Origin: Flagellimonas sp. MMG031
Lineage (GTDB): Bacteria; Bacteroidota; Bacteroidia; Flavobacteriales; Flavobacteriaceae
NCBI RefSeq assembly: GCF_040112705.1
Contig: NZ_CP157804.1
Coordinates: forward strand, 1,490,501-1,554,500
Length of the DNA: 64,000 bases
Direction: 5' to 3'
A program made the translations under genes and the position numbers. Within the stretch, counting starts at the first letter, position 1. Every line of letters starts with the position of its first letter. Shown piece by piece: positions 1 to 8,412 of this stretch. The notes beneath the pieces were generated by a model. The model did no database searches and was not told the DNA's origin. It saw nothing but the letters and a program-made list of their open reading frames with translations.

Positions 1-463
1 CGAGCGCCGTGCTGTCCACTTCAAAATTGCCGGAGTCCACATCAAAACTGATCGGGGAGCCGCCATAAATATTCCCGTCGAATTCCCTTGCGGCCTTGTC
101 CAAACCCGTAAAATTATTGTTGTAAGTAAACATCAAAAAGTAGAGAAAGGCCAAGCTCAACAAAAAGCGGAAAGGATTGGTGTAGGTGATCCGTTTGCCA
201 TTTACATAGTCCTTTGTGATGCTACCCGGCCTAAGTAAAAGAGCGGAAAGGGTTTTTAGCAGTTTGGAGTCGTAGTTGATCAGCCCGGAGAAGAACTCGT
301 CCAAGAAATCCTTAAGCGTTAGTTTTTTGGTGCTGTTGGCCTGGGAGCAATTGGGGCAGTACCTGTCACTAATGTCCAATGGGTGGCCGCAGTTTAAGCA
401 CTCCACGCCACGGAACTTCAGTTCGTACCGTCCTTTGGTAATCAACCCACCCTTTTTGGCCAT
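1..463 (-). CDS. DUF3667 domain-containing membrane protein (3' end outside window)
   Basis: The gene reads leftward from an ATG at 463 and runs off the window, leaving about 154 residues. Near the N-terminus is a CxxC...CxxC zinc ribbon (Cys22, 25, 36, 39), followed by a DEFFSGLINYDSK-type segment, a LLRPGSITKDYVNGKR motif and the first hydrophobic helix (LLSLAFLYFLMF). That order is characteristic of the DUF3667 family of Bacteroidota, whose function is unknown. The zinc ribbon should be cytoplasmic and the rest membrane-embedded. It is separated by about 30 bp from the Plug-like gene, which is on the same strand upstream of it, so the two may be co-transcribed. Confidence 0.85.
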   Translation of the reverse strand, partial: MAKKGGLITKGRYELKFRGVECLNCGHPLDISDRYCPNCSQANSTKKLTLKDFLDEFFSGLINYDSKLLKTLSALLLRPGSITKDYVNGKRITYTNPFRFLLSLAFLYFLMFTYNNNFTGLDKAAREFDGNIYGGSPISFDVDSGNFEVDSTAL

Positions 464-493
464 ATAGTTTAGATAAGGATAGGGTAAAGATAA

Positions 494-1747
494 TTAATTG
501 CTGATATTTTGAGAGTTTACGGAGCCTATACCTATTATACTATCGTACATTTCACCAAAATCACGGTAGTACACCAAGATGAGATAGTTGTTTTCGGTAA
601 AATGGAAATTGCCGCTGACCAAATTGGGTTCTAGGGTTCCGTCTTCGCGCTGCACTACATATTTATAATTGTAAAACCCTTGTTTAATGGGCAGGGTCAC
701 TTCAAATTTCCCGCTTTCTTCATTAAAGGTCATCTTGTTCTCCTCGGAAAGTGCGTAGTTGTTGAACTTTCCGATGACGTACACATCATCCAATCCAATC
801 AAGTTACTGTAGGGTAGACTAAAGTGCACTTTGGAATATTCCGCTTCGCGGGAAACATCCTCTCCTTGCATTGTCCTGACCACAAAATCCCCATTGATAT
901 CAGGAAAGTAGGTGTATTCCTGGTCGAAACGATATTGATTCGTGAACAGGTAGTGGTGGTACACCTCCCTCATTTCAATCTTGGAAATGGCAAAAGTGGG
1001 CGACCTGAGGTCTTTTGTGTCAAAATTCAGGTATTCATTGCCCCCGAAAAAACTGGTTTCTTCATTGTAACGATACACGAGTTCGGTACCAATGGTGAAT
1101 TGGGGTGGAATGTTGTAGAGTGCCGTGGGCCATTGGTGGTTCTGGATGATGGCCACCTTGATTTCCCGCTTTGGATTGACCACGTTGAAACCAGCGGTGT
1201 TGATGGTAAATTGCACCACTTGCTTGGTGTTGATGAAATTGAAGTCCCTTGACCTTTTTACCACACCGGCCACATTCACCACATTTCGGTATACCACAAA
1301 CCTTCTGGAAAACTGAAGGTCGCCATAACTGTTGTATACCTCCAGTACGTAGTTGCCGCTAACCCTTAACCTCACGTTTTGATTGGGAATGGTGAGTCGA
1401 TAGTTGGAATAGGGCTGTAGTGTGGTATAGCTGTTTTCGTAGTCGATAATACGCTGGTTGTCCGCCCCGTCCAGATATTGGGATTTTAACAATTGGGATG
1501 GTGTCCAATCGTAATCGCAATGAAAGATTTTGTAATAGTAGTCCTGTTCATTGGCCATCAGGTCGTCGAACTCCAAGGTGATGGGCTCGCCCAGTTGGAT
1601 GACGGGAAATTGATCTTCCGTCGGCCCCTTGAAAACAATCGATTTGATATTCTCCGGTGGCTCCACCTCCTCCATCACTTGGCCAAAAGTTGGCTGGGCC
1701 ATCAAACCGAAAAGAACTAAAATGTAGGTTAAACGCATCTGGGACAC
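494..1747 (-). CDS. DUF5103 protein, type IX secretion system Plug-like protein
   Basis: This 417-residue protein starts with a cleavable signal peptide ending near FGQ (residues 1-23), so it is exported. Its length and content, an N-terminal beta-rich domain (about 40-160) and a C-terminal carbohydrate-binding-like domain (YVIGKFNNYALSEENKM, then FYNYKYVV), fit the DUF5103 family. Family knowledge: a DUF5103 protein was identified as the periplasmic Plug that closes the SprA translocon of the T9SS in Flavobacterium johnsoniae. Which paralogue this is cannot be told from sequence alone, and no sprA or porV lies in the window. The start could also be the internal ATG three codons downstream (MRL...). 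It is divergent from the nqr operon. Confidence 0.8.
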   Translation of the reverse strand: MSQMRLTYILVLFGLMAQPTFGQVMEEVEPPENIKSIVFKGPTEDQFPVIQLGEPITLEFDDLMANEQDYYYKIFHCDYDWTPSQLLKSQYLDGADNQRIIDYENSYTTLQPYSNYRLTIPNQNVRLRVSGNYVLEVYNSYGDLQFSRRFVVYRNVVNVAGVVKRSRDFNFINTKQVVQFTINTAGFNVVNPKREIKVAIIQNHQWPTALYNIPPQFTIGTELVYRYNEETSFFGGNEYLNFDTKDLRSPTFAISKIEMREVYHHYLFTNQYRFDQEYTYFPDINGDFVVRTMQGEDVSREAEYSKVHFSLPYSNLIGLDDVYVIGKFNNYALSEENKMTFNEESGKFEVTLPIKQGFYNYKYVVQREDGTLEPNLVSGNFHFTENNYLILVYYRDFGEMYDSIIGIGSVNSQNISN

Positions 1748-1847
1748 TATTTTGTGGTAAAGTTAAACAAAAACTGTGCTCGATGAAGTAAGCTCGTTAT
1801 AATCCCAATTTTATAGTTAATTATTATGAAAACAATCCTTTTAGTGC

Positions 1848-1855
1848 TATTTTTG
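1848..1855 (+). promoter_or_regulatory. Bacteroidota -7 box (TATTTTTG) upstream of nqrA
   Basis: TATTTTTG fits the TAnnTTTG -7 consensus of Bacteroidota and lies 34 bp before the nqrA start in the divergent spacer. No good -33 TTG is visible at the expected spacing, so this is a partial promoter match. Confidence 0.4.
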
Positions 1856-1889
1856 CGTTCGATTTTGATAACCTAAGGTCTACAATAAT

Positions 1890-3245
1890 ATGTCTAAAGA
1901 CATCCGGATTAAAAAGGGGTTGAACATCAACCTCGTCGGGGCAGCAGAGCAGACTATAGCCAATGCCGTTGCGAGTAACGTATATGCCCTGAACTTAGAT
2001 GATTTCCACGGAATCACTCCAAAAATGTTGATTAAGGAAGGCGAAGAGATAAAAGCGGGCGAGCCCATCTTTTATAACAAGAACAACGAAGACATGCACT
2101 TCGTTTCCCCTGTCAGCGGAGAACTTGTGGAAATCGTTAGGGGGGCTAGGAGGCGAATCTTAACGCTAAAGATTCTTGCCGATAAGGAACAGCAATACAT
2201 GATCAACAAGGTGCCGGATTTGGATACGGCCGATGGTGAGGCCATTAAATCCTACCTTTTACAGTGTGGTGGATGGCCCTTTATCAAGCAAAGACCTTAC
2301 GATGTGATCGCTGATCCCAATGCCACTCCCAAAGCTATTTTTATTTCCGCCTATTCCACGGCTCCTTTGGAGGCCGACCCGGATTTTGCCTTAAGGGGCA
2401 AGGAGCAGGAAATCCAAGCTGCAATAATGGGATTGAGTAAAATGACCCCTGGAAAAATCCATGTTACAGTTGGGAAGGGCAATGCAAGGTCACCTTTTGT
2501 TGATTTAAAAGGAGTTGAGCTTCATAGAATCACAGGTCCACACCCAGCAGGATTGGTAGGTACACAAATAAATAAAATAGACCCCATCAACAAGGGTGAG
2601 GTGGTTTGGACCCTTTCACCACAGGACGTTGTGATGTTGGGTGAGCTTTTGCTGACCGGTAAATTCAATGCTGAGCGAATAGTTGCGTTGGTTGGTTCCG
2701 TAATCAAAGCACCGAAATACTACAGGACCAAGATCGGGGCTGAAATCTCTACCTTTTTATATGCCAGCGGCGTAACGGAAGATAGGTTCAGGTTGATCAA
2801 TGGCGATGTGCTGACAGGTACCAAAACCAATACTGAAGGATATTTGGGCTTCTACAATAATACGGTTACGGCCATTCCAGAAGGCGACGATTATGAGTTT
2901 TTTGGATGGAACAAGCCGGTTTTCGATAAAATATCGTCCACAAGGGCACTGACCTTTTCTTGGTTGCAGCCCAAAAAGAAATACGATTTAGATACCAATA
3001 CCAATGGCGAGCACAGGGCTTTCGTGGTAACGGGAAGGTATGAGGAGGTTTTTCCAATGGATATCTACCCGCTTCAATTGTTAAAGGCCTGCATGGTAAA
3101 GGATTTGGACGAAATGGAACAATTGGGCCTTTATGAAGTGGCCCCTGAGGATTTCTCTTTGACGGAATTCATCTGTATTTCAAAACAACCGCACCAACAA
3201 ATAATCAGGGAAGGATTGGATTTGTTACAAAAAGAATTAGGATAA
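1890..3245 (+). CDS. nqrA: Na(+)-translocating NADH:quinone reductase subunit A
   Basis: First gene of a complete nqrABCDEF operon. At 451 residues it matches the usual NqrA length. NqrA is the cytoplasmic, membrane-associated subunit of Na+-NQR and takes part in quinone reduction. The N-terminal KDIRIKKGLNINLVGAAEQ segment, the GHPAGLVGTQI-like motif (PHPAGLVGTQINKIDP) and the C-terminal FICISKQPHQQIIREGLD tail are typical. The complex oxidises NADH, reduces ubiquinone or menaquinone and pumps Na+ outward, which suits a marine organism. nqrB starts one base after the stop. The start follows a spacer with a -7 promoter box. Confidence 0.98.
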   Translation: MSKDIRIKKGLNINLVGAAEQTIANAVASNVYALNLDDFHGITPKMLIKEGEEIKAGEPIFYNKNNEDMHFVSPVSGELVEIVRGARRRILTLKILADKEQQYMINKVPDLDTADGEAIKSYLLQCGGWPFIKQRPYDVIADPNATPKAIFISAYSTAPLEADPDFALRGKEQEIQAAIMGLSKMTPGKIHVTVGKGNARSPFVDLKGVELHRITGPHPAGLVGTQINKIDPINKGEVVWTLSPQDVVMLGELLLTGKFNAERIVALVGSVIKAPKYYRTKIGAEISTFLYASGVTEDRFRLINGDVLTGTKTNTEGYLGFYNNTVTAIPEGDDYEFFGWNKPVFDKISSTRALTFSWLQPKKKYDLDTNTNGEHRAFVVTGRYEEVFPMDIYPLQLLKACMVKDLDEMEQLGLYEVAPEDFSLTEFICISKQPHQQIIREGLDLLQKELG

Positions 3246-3246
3246 T

Positions 3247-4497
3247 ATGGCTTTGAAAGAAAAATTACATCAGTTAAAACTTAAGTATCAGGGCAAAAAA
3301 ATGGCCCCGGCCTTTAACGCACTGCATACTTTTCTTTATACTCCCAATGAAACGACCCATTCGGGGGCTCACGTTCGTGCTGCTGACGATTTGAAACGTA
3401 CCATGAACACCGTTATTTTGTCGTTGGTGCCCTGTTTGTTGTTCGGAATGTTCAACGCAGGATATCAACATTATTCGGCAATCAACGGTTTTCCTGAGAA
3501 TTTCTCCCTTTTCGAGCATTTCTTGACTTGGGACAATTTCTGGGTTGGAGTTACTACCGTATTGCCGTTGGTCATTGTTTCTTACGGTGTCGGTTTGGCC
3601 ATCGAATTCTTGTTTGCCGTAATCAAGGGACACGAAGTAGAGGAAGGATACTTGGTAACAGGTATGTTGGTTCCTTTGATCGTGCCGGTTGATACTCCAC
3701 TTTGGATGTTGGCCGTCGCCGTTGTATTTGGCGTTGTTATCGGTAAGGAAGTGTTCGGAGGCACCGGAATGAATATTTTAAATCCCGCTTTGACGATTAG
3801 GGCCTTTTTGTTCTTCGCCTATCCAACTTGGATGAGTGGTGACAAAGTTTGGGTGCACGAAGCTGTGGAAAGAGCAGGTACTGCCGACGCCATTTCTGGA
3901 GAGACCATTCTTGGGTCCTTGGCGCAAGGCTCGGACTATTCCTATTCCTTGGCTGATATGTTCTACGGATTTATCCCAGGTTCAGTGGGTGAAACATCTA
4001 CCTTGTTGATTCTTTTGGGAGGACTCTTCTTGATTTTTTCCAAGATAGCGTCATGGCGCATCATGGTGAGTGCCGTAATCGGTGCCTTGGCCATGGGACT
4101 TATCTTTAATGGTATCGTGGACGCTGGATGGCTTCCCGAGTACAGCAAGTTCTACACTTTGATGAGCTTCCCCTTCTGGCAGCATTTGATTGTAGGAGGT
4201 TTGGCTTTCGGTATCGTTTTCATGGCAACCGACCCGGTAACGGGTTCACAGACCAATAAAGGAAAATGGTACTACGGATTCTTCATCGGATTCCTGTCCG
4301 TCATGATTAGGGTGTTCAACCCAGGATATCCAGAAGGCGTATTCTTGGCCATCCTATTGATGAACGTATTTGCACCTACCATCGACCACTACGTGGTCAA
4401 GGGCAATATCAAAAAGAGATTGAAGAGATTGAAAACTGCAACCATCTATCCCAAAGCTTCGGATGAGGTTGATTCACTAAAAACGGAAACAGCGTAA
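3247..4497 (+). CDS. nqrB: Na(+)-translocating NADH:quinone reductase subunit B
   Basis: A 416-residue polytopic membrane protein with about ten hydrophobic helices. It has the RnfD/NqrB family signature and the helix GGTGMNILNPALTIRAFLFF. NqrB carries FMN covalently bound to a threonine. The modification motif appears as D-A-I-S-G-E-T with Thr220 as the expected acceptor; the usual form is SGAT, so Glu replaces Ala here. Riboflavin and quinone sites are also known in this subunit. It lies between nqrA and nqrC with 1-2 bp spacers, so translation is probably coupled. ApbE, which attaches the FMN, is encoded downstream. Confidence 0.98.
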   Translation: MALKEKLHQLKLKYQGKKMAPAFNALHTFLYTPNETTHSGAHVRAADDLKRTMNTVILSLVPCLLFGMFNAGYQHYSAINGFPENFSLFEHFLTWDNFWVGVTTVLPLVIVSYGVGLAIEFLFAVIKGHEVEEGYLVTGMLVPLIVPVDTPLWMLAVAVVFGVVIGKEVFGGTGMNILNPALTIRAFLFFAYPTWMSGDKVWVHEAVERAGTADAISGETILGSLAQGSDYSYSLADMFYGFIPGSVGETSTLLILLGGLFLIFSKIASWRIMVSAVIGALAMGLIFNGIVDAGWLPEYSKFYTLMSFPFWQHLIVGGLAFGIVFMATDPVTGSQTNKGKWYYGFFIGFLSVMIRVFNPGYPEGVFLAILLMNVFAPTIDHYVVKGNIKKRLKRLKTATIYPKASDEVDSLKTETA

Positions 4498-4499
4498 TT

Positions 4500-5249
4500 A
4501 TGGCAGTCAATACAGAAAAGAATGGCTATACTGTAATTTTTGCAGTGCTAATGGTTGTTGTTGTCGGATCGCTCCTTGCTTTTGTTGCGTCCGGCCTTAA
4601 GCCAATGATAGATGAGAACGTGCGCTTTGAAAAGCAACAGAACATCCTTTATGCCATGGGTGTCAATGAGAATGAAGGCGATGGAGATGTTTCTTTTGTG
4701 CCTACTTCCGAGGTAGAGGGCGCATTTTCAAAATACATCACCCAACAATTGGTATGGGACGGTTCCCAAGTGGTTGAAAGGGACAACGCCTATTTGATCA
4801 ACGTAGAGAAGGCACTCGCTGAAGCCAAAAGCGGTGGAAACGCAGAACTTCCGCTCTTGGTCGGAGAAAAGGACGGTGAGAAATATTATATCATCCCTAT
4901 GTACGGTAAAGGACTTTGGGATGCTATTTGGGGATATATGTCCGTTGGTGAGAATATGGAAATCAAAGGGGTCTTTTTTGATCACAAAGGAGAAACACCC
5001 GGACTCGGTTCCAACATTAACCAACGTTTCTTTATGGATGACTTTAAAGGAGAATCCGTAATGGACGGGGACACTTATGAAGGTGTACAGGTGGCCAAAG
5101 GAAACAATGACCCCCTTAACGAAAATAAAGAAGACAATGAAGTGGATGCTTTGGCAGGTGCTACCATTACCGGAAACGGGGTAAGCGCCATGATCAAAGA
5201 GAGCTTGAAGCTTTACAAACCTTATTTACAAACTATTAGATCCAATTAA
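4500..5249 (+). CDS. nqrC: Na(+)-translocating NADH:quinone reductase subunit C
   Basis: A 249-residue subunit with one N-terminal membrane helix (about residues 11-31) and a periplasmic FMN-binding domain. The C-terminal motif D-A-L-A-G-A-T places the phosphoester-linked FMN on Thr222, followed by ITGNGVSAM; the common form is SGAT. In the complex the NqrC FMN passes electrons between the NqrD/E iron-sulfur centre and NqrB. The segment GKGLWDAIWGYM and the HKGETPGLG motif are typical of the family. It starts two bases after nqrB stops. Confidence 0.97.
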   Translation: MAVNTEKNGYTVIFAVLMVVVVGSLLAFVASGLKPMIDENVRFEKQQNILYAMGVNENEGDGDVSFVPTSEVEGAFSKYITQQLVWDGSQVVERDNAYLINVEKALAEAKSGGNAELPLLVGEKDGEKYYIIPMYGKGLWDAIWGYMSVGENMEIKGVFFDHKGETPGLGSNINQRFFMDDFKGESVMDGDTYEGVQVAKGNNDPLNENKEDNEVDALAGATITGNGVSAMIKESLKLYKPYLQTIRSN

Positions 5250-5250
5250 T

Positions 5251-5898
5251 ATGGCGCTACTATCAAAAAAAGATGCAAATCTTATAAAAGACCCGTTGGC
5301 CGATAACAACCCCATTACCATTCAGGTATTGGGTATCTGTTCTGCCTTGGCGATTACCGCAGAATTGAAAGCTTCGGTAGTGATGGCGATATCCGTATTG
5401 TTTGTAATGGGAGTAGGTAACGTGGTCATATCATTGATCAGGAATATTATCCCTTCCAAAATCAGGATTATTGTCCAGTTGGTGGTTGTTGCCGCCTTGG
5501 TAATTATTGTGGATCAAGTGTTGAAGGCATTCGCTTACGACCTTAGTAAAACCTTGTCCGTATTTATTGGACTTATCATTACCAACTGTATCATCATGGG
5601 ACGTTTTGAGGCATTCGCACTCGGAAACGGACCAAGAAGAGCTTTTCTTGATGGGATCGGAAACGCGTTGGGATATGGAGTTATCCTTGTAATTGTTGGT
5701 TTCTTTAGGGAACTTTTAGGTTCCGGGACATTGTTCGGAATCAAAGTTCTTGGAGACCCCATCGCCAAAACCGGATTGTACTCCATCGGATACGAGAACA
5801 ACGGTTTTATGATCATACCGCCTGCAGCGCTGATTGTCGTAGGAATCATTATATGGGTGCAACGTTCCAGAAACAGGGCATTAATTGAAGAAGCATAA
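5251..5898 (+). CDS. nqrD: Na(+)-translocating NADH:quinone reductase subunit D
   Basis: A 215-residue integral membrane protein of the NqrD/RnfE family with about six helices. Cys30 (VLGICSALAIT) and Cys113 (IITNCIIMGR) match the conserved cysteines that, with those of NqrE, hold the intramembrane iron-sulfur centre of Na+-NQR. The charged loop GRFEAFALGNGPRRAFLDG is also family-typical. The gene follows nqrC by one base. Confidence 0.97.
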   Translation: MALLSKKDANLIKDPLADNNPITIQVLGICSALAITAELKASVVMAISVLFVMGVGNVVISLIRNIIPSKIRIIVQLVVVAALVIIVDQVLKAFAYDLSKTLSVFIGLIITNCIIMGRFEAFALGNGPRRAFLDGIGNALGYGVILVIVGFFRELLGSGTLFGIKVLGDPIAKTGLYSIGYENNGFMIIPPAALIVVGIIIWVQRSRNRALIEEA

Positions 5899-5909
5899 AC
5901 TGAGGAAGC

Positions 5910-6650
5910 ATGTTAGAGCATTTAGAATTATTTTTTAGATCAATCTTCGTAGACAATATGGTGTTTGCGGTCTTTTTGGGCATGTGCTCCTATTTGGCCG
6001 TATCCAAAAAAGTGACCACAGCTGTAGGTTTGGGGGCAGCCGTAATATTCGTATTGGGTGTTACCGTACCATTGAACTGGTTGTTGGACAAATATTTGCT
6101 TCAAGATGGAGCTTTGGTATGGTTGGGTCCTGAATATGCCGATTATGACCTAAGCTTTTTGTCCTTCATTCTTTTTATTGCAACTATCGCGACGATGGTT
6201 CAGCTGGTAGAAATTGTAGTGGAGAAATTTTCTCCATCCTTGTACAACTCCTTGGGTATCTTTTTGCCATTGATTGCGGTAAACTGTGCCATTCTTGGGG
6301 GGTCTTTGTTCATGCAGACCAGGGATATCCCTAACATCGGTTTGGCATTGAACTACGGAATCAGTTCCGGTATTGGTTGGTTCTTGGCTATTTTGGCCAT
6401 TGCCGCCATCCGTGAAAAGATTCGTTACTCCAATGTGCCCGCACCCTTGCGCGGATTGGGCATTACCTTTATCATAACAGGTTTGATGGGAATCGGGTTC
6501 CAAAGCTTCGGTGGTATGCTTACCGGGGATAACGAACCACCAGAGGAGACCCAAAACACCACTGTGGAGACCCAAAAGGAAAAAGAAATTAAAAAAGAGA
6601 TTGATGAAGACGAAAAAGCAATCTCTTATAACGAAGCCTTAAACAAATAA
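5910..6650 (+). CDS. nqrE: Na(+)-translocating NADH:quinone reductase subunit E
   Basis: A 246-residue NqrE/RnfA-family membrane protein with about six helices. Cys26 (LGMCSYLAVS) and Cys126 (AVNCAILGG) correspond to the ligands shared with NqrD for the intramembrane iron-sulfur centre. It is longer than the roughly 200 residues of well-studied proteobacterial NqrE: after the last helix there is a strongly charged tail of about 40 residues (from GDNEPPEETQN to the C-terminus), predicted to be soluble and possibly helical. The tail's role is unknown. It starts 11 bp after nqrD and ends 3 bp before nqrF. Confidence 0.97.
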   Translation: MLEHLELFFRSIFVDNMVFAVFLGMCSYLAVSKKVTTAVGLGAAVIFVLGVTVPLNWLLDKYLLQDGALVWLGPEYADYDLSFLSFILFIATIATMVQLVEIVVEKFSPSLYNSLGIFLPLIAVNCAILGGSLFMQTRDIPNIGLALNYGISSGIGWFLAILAIAAIREKIRYSNVPAPLRGLGITFIITGLMGIGFQSFGGMLTGDNEPPEETQNTTVETQKEKEIKKEIDEDEKAISYNEALNK

Positions 6651-6653
6651 AAG

Positions 6654-7964
6654 ATGATATTAGCCGCAAGTACCGGAGGTACTATCTTAATAACAGTAGT
6701 TGCATTTCTTGTTTTGTTGTTAGTGTTGGTGGCATTGTTGCTGTTCACTAAGGAAAAATTATCACCATCTGGCCCCGTAACCATTACCATTAATGGCGAA
6801 AAGGAGTTGGAAGTGGGTTCTGGTGGATCGTTGTTGTCCACTTTGGGTAATCAAAAAATATTCTTGCCATCCGCTTGTGGTGGTGGTGGAACCTGTATCC
6901 AGTGCGAGTGCCATGTGCTATCCGGTGGAGGAGAGGCGCTTCCTACGGAAACTCCTCATTTTTCCAAAAAGGAATTGCAAGAAGGAGCGCGTTTGGCCTG
7001 TCAGGTCAAAGTAAAGCAGGATATGGAAATTACGATTCCAGAAGAGGTGTTCGGTATCAAAAAATGGGATGCCAAAGTAGTGCGTAATTATAACGTAGCC
7101 TCTTTCATCAAAGAATTCGTAGTGGAAATCCCAGAGGATATGAACTACAAGGCTGGTGGATATATCCAAATTGAAATTCCTCCATGTGAGGTCAAATATT
7201 CGGATATCGATATCACCGCTCACCCGGAGGAGCATGAAACTCCAGACAAGTTCCAAGCGGAGTGGGATAAATTCAATTTGTGGCCATTGGTCATGAAGAA
7301 CCCTGAGACGGTTGAGAGAGCCTATTCCATGGCTTCTTACCCTGCGGAAGGAAGAGAAATTATGTTGAATGTCCGTATCGCGACCCCACCATGGGATCGT
7401 AACAAAAACGGATGGATGGACGTAAACCCAGGTATTGCATCCTCTTACATCTTTAGTTTGAAAGAAGGTGATCCTGTAACCATTTCTGGTCCGTTCGGTG
7501 AATTCTTTATCAACGAATCCGAAGCAGAGATGCTATACGTAGGTGGTGGTGCCGGTATGGCCCCGATGCGTTCCCACTTGTACCATTTGTTCAAGACTTT
7601 GAAAACGGATAGAAAAGTGACCTATTGGTACGGAGGACGTTCCAAGAGAGAGCTGTTTTACATCGACCACTTTAAGCAATTGGAGAAGGAATTCCCCAAC
7701 TTTAAATTCTATATGGCACTTTCTGAGCCATTGGAAGAGGATAACTGGAAGGTGAAGAAAGATATCAATGATGAGGAAGGCGACGGATTTGTTGGATTTA
7801 TCCACAACTGCGTTATCGATAACTACCTGAACCATCACGAAACCCCTGAGGACATCGAATTGTATTTCTGTGGACCTCCATTGATGAACAAGGCCGTTCA
7901 AAAAATGGGCGAGGACTTTGGTATTCCAGATGAGAATATCAGATTTGATGACTTTGGTGGATAA
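6654..7964 (+). CDS. nqrF: Na(+)-translocating NADH:quinone reductase subunit F
   Basis: The NADH-oxidising entry subunit, 436 residues. An N-terminal membrane anchor (about 8-31) is followed by a ferredoxin-type 2Fe-2S domain with Cys75, Cys81, Cys84 and Cys116. Then come a FAD-binding domain ([10 protein letters not shown] motif) and an NAD-binding domain ([15 protein letters not shown], and the C-terminal [12 protein letters not shown]). The ending FDDFGG is typical. It is the last gene before a strong terminator. Confidence 0.98.
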   Translation: MILAASTGGTILITVVAFLVLLLVLVALLLFTKEKLSPSGPVTITINGEKELEVGSGGSLLSTLGNQKIFLPSACGGGGTCIQCECHVLSGGGEALPTETPHFSKKELQEGARLACQVKVKQDMEITIPEEVFGIKKWDAKVVRNYNVASFIKEFVVEIPEDMNYKAGGYIQIEIPPCEVKYSDIDITAHPEEHETPDKFQAEWDKFNLWPLVMKNPETVERAYSMASYPAEGREIMLNVRIATPPWDRNKNGWMDVNPGIASSYIFSLKEGDPVTISGPFGEFFINESEAEMLYVGGGAGMAPMRSHLYHLFKTLKTDRKVTYWYGGRSKRELFYIDHFKQLEKEFPNFKFYMALSEPLEEDNWKVKKDINDEEGDGFVGFIHNCVIDNYLNHHETPEDIELYFCGPPLMNKAVQKMGEDFGIPDENIRFDDFGG

Positions 7965-8015
7965 AAACCAAGAAAATATACCACCTCGAGCATTGTCGAG
8001 AGGTAAAGTGAAACC

Positions 8016-8045
8016 AAACCGATGCTCCCAGCATCGGTTTTTTTT
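8016..8045 (+). terminator. Intrinsic terminator after nqrF
   Basis: An 11-bp perfect stem (AAACCGATGCT / AGCATCGGTTT) with a CCC loop runs into a T tract of eight (counting the last stem bases). It ends the nqr operon. The next gene starts only 8 bp downstream, so that gene is transcribed by read-through or from a promoter close to or inside the hairpin. Confidence 0.9.
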
Positions 8046-8052
8046 GTTAGGT

Positions 8053-8412
8053 ATGGGAAGAGAATTAACAGAGCAGGAACTTCATAACTTGGCCATGAAC
8101 ATTGTGGGCCGGGAACTGGAAGCGGATGGATTTGAGTTTATGGCCATCAACAGTAAACTCAAAAAAAATCCTCAATATGTGTGTCTTAAAGAAAAGATAC
8201 TACACTTCATTGTAGTGCGTAATGTGGAATTTCCATTCAATCCCAGGGAATATGATAAGGAATTGATGCAGAAAGTCAAGAACCATGCAGAAAAGTTCGA
8301 GGCAAGAACCTACTTTGCGGGCGTGGGCCTTTCCAATGCGGCGGATAGGACCGAGCCGTTGTATCTGAACGAGGAATATGTGGTGGATTATCAAGGATTA
8401 ATTGAAATATAG
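8053..8412 (+). CDS. Small Nqr-associated protein (often annotated as 'NqrF'-like in Flavobacteriia)
   Basis: A soluble 119-residue protein without signal peptide or membrane helix, starting MGRELTEQELHNLAMNIVG. It lacks ferredoxin cysteines and any FAD or NAD motif, so it is not NqrF, although I recall such proteins being named after NqrF in databases because of their position. An open frame extends upstream through the terminator into nqrF, but the ATG at 8053 is the sensible start. It abuts apbE exactly (stop at 8412, ATG at 8413), which suggests a role in Na+-NQR assembly or flavinylation. That role is inferred from context only. Confidence 0.75.
   Translation: MGRELTEQELHNLAMNIVGRELEADGFEFMAINSKLKKNPQYVCLKEKILHFIVVRNVEFPFNPREYDKELMQKVKNHAEKFEARTYFAGVGLSNAADRTEPLYLNEEYVVDYQGLIEI

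Noticed and set aside
824..1252. A 142-codon plus-strand frame.
   Set aside because: Antisense of the DUF5103 gene, with no recognisable domain.
7918..8052. A longer version of the small Nqr-associated protein.
   Set aside because: The extension runs through nqrF and the terminator hairpin.
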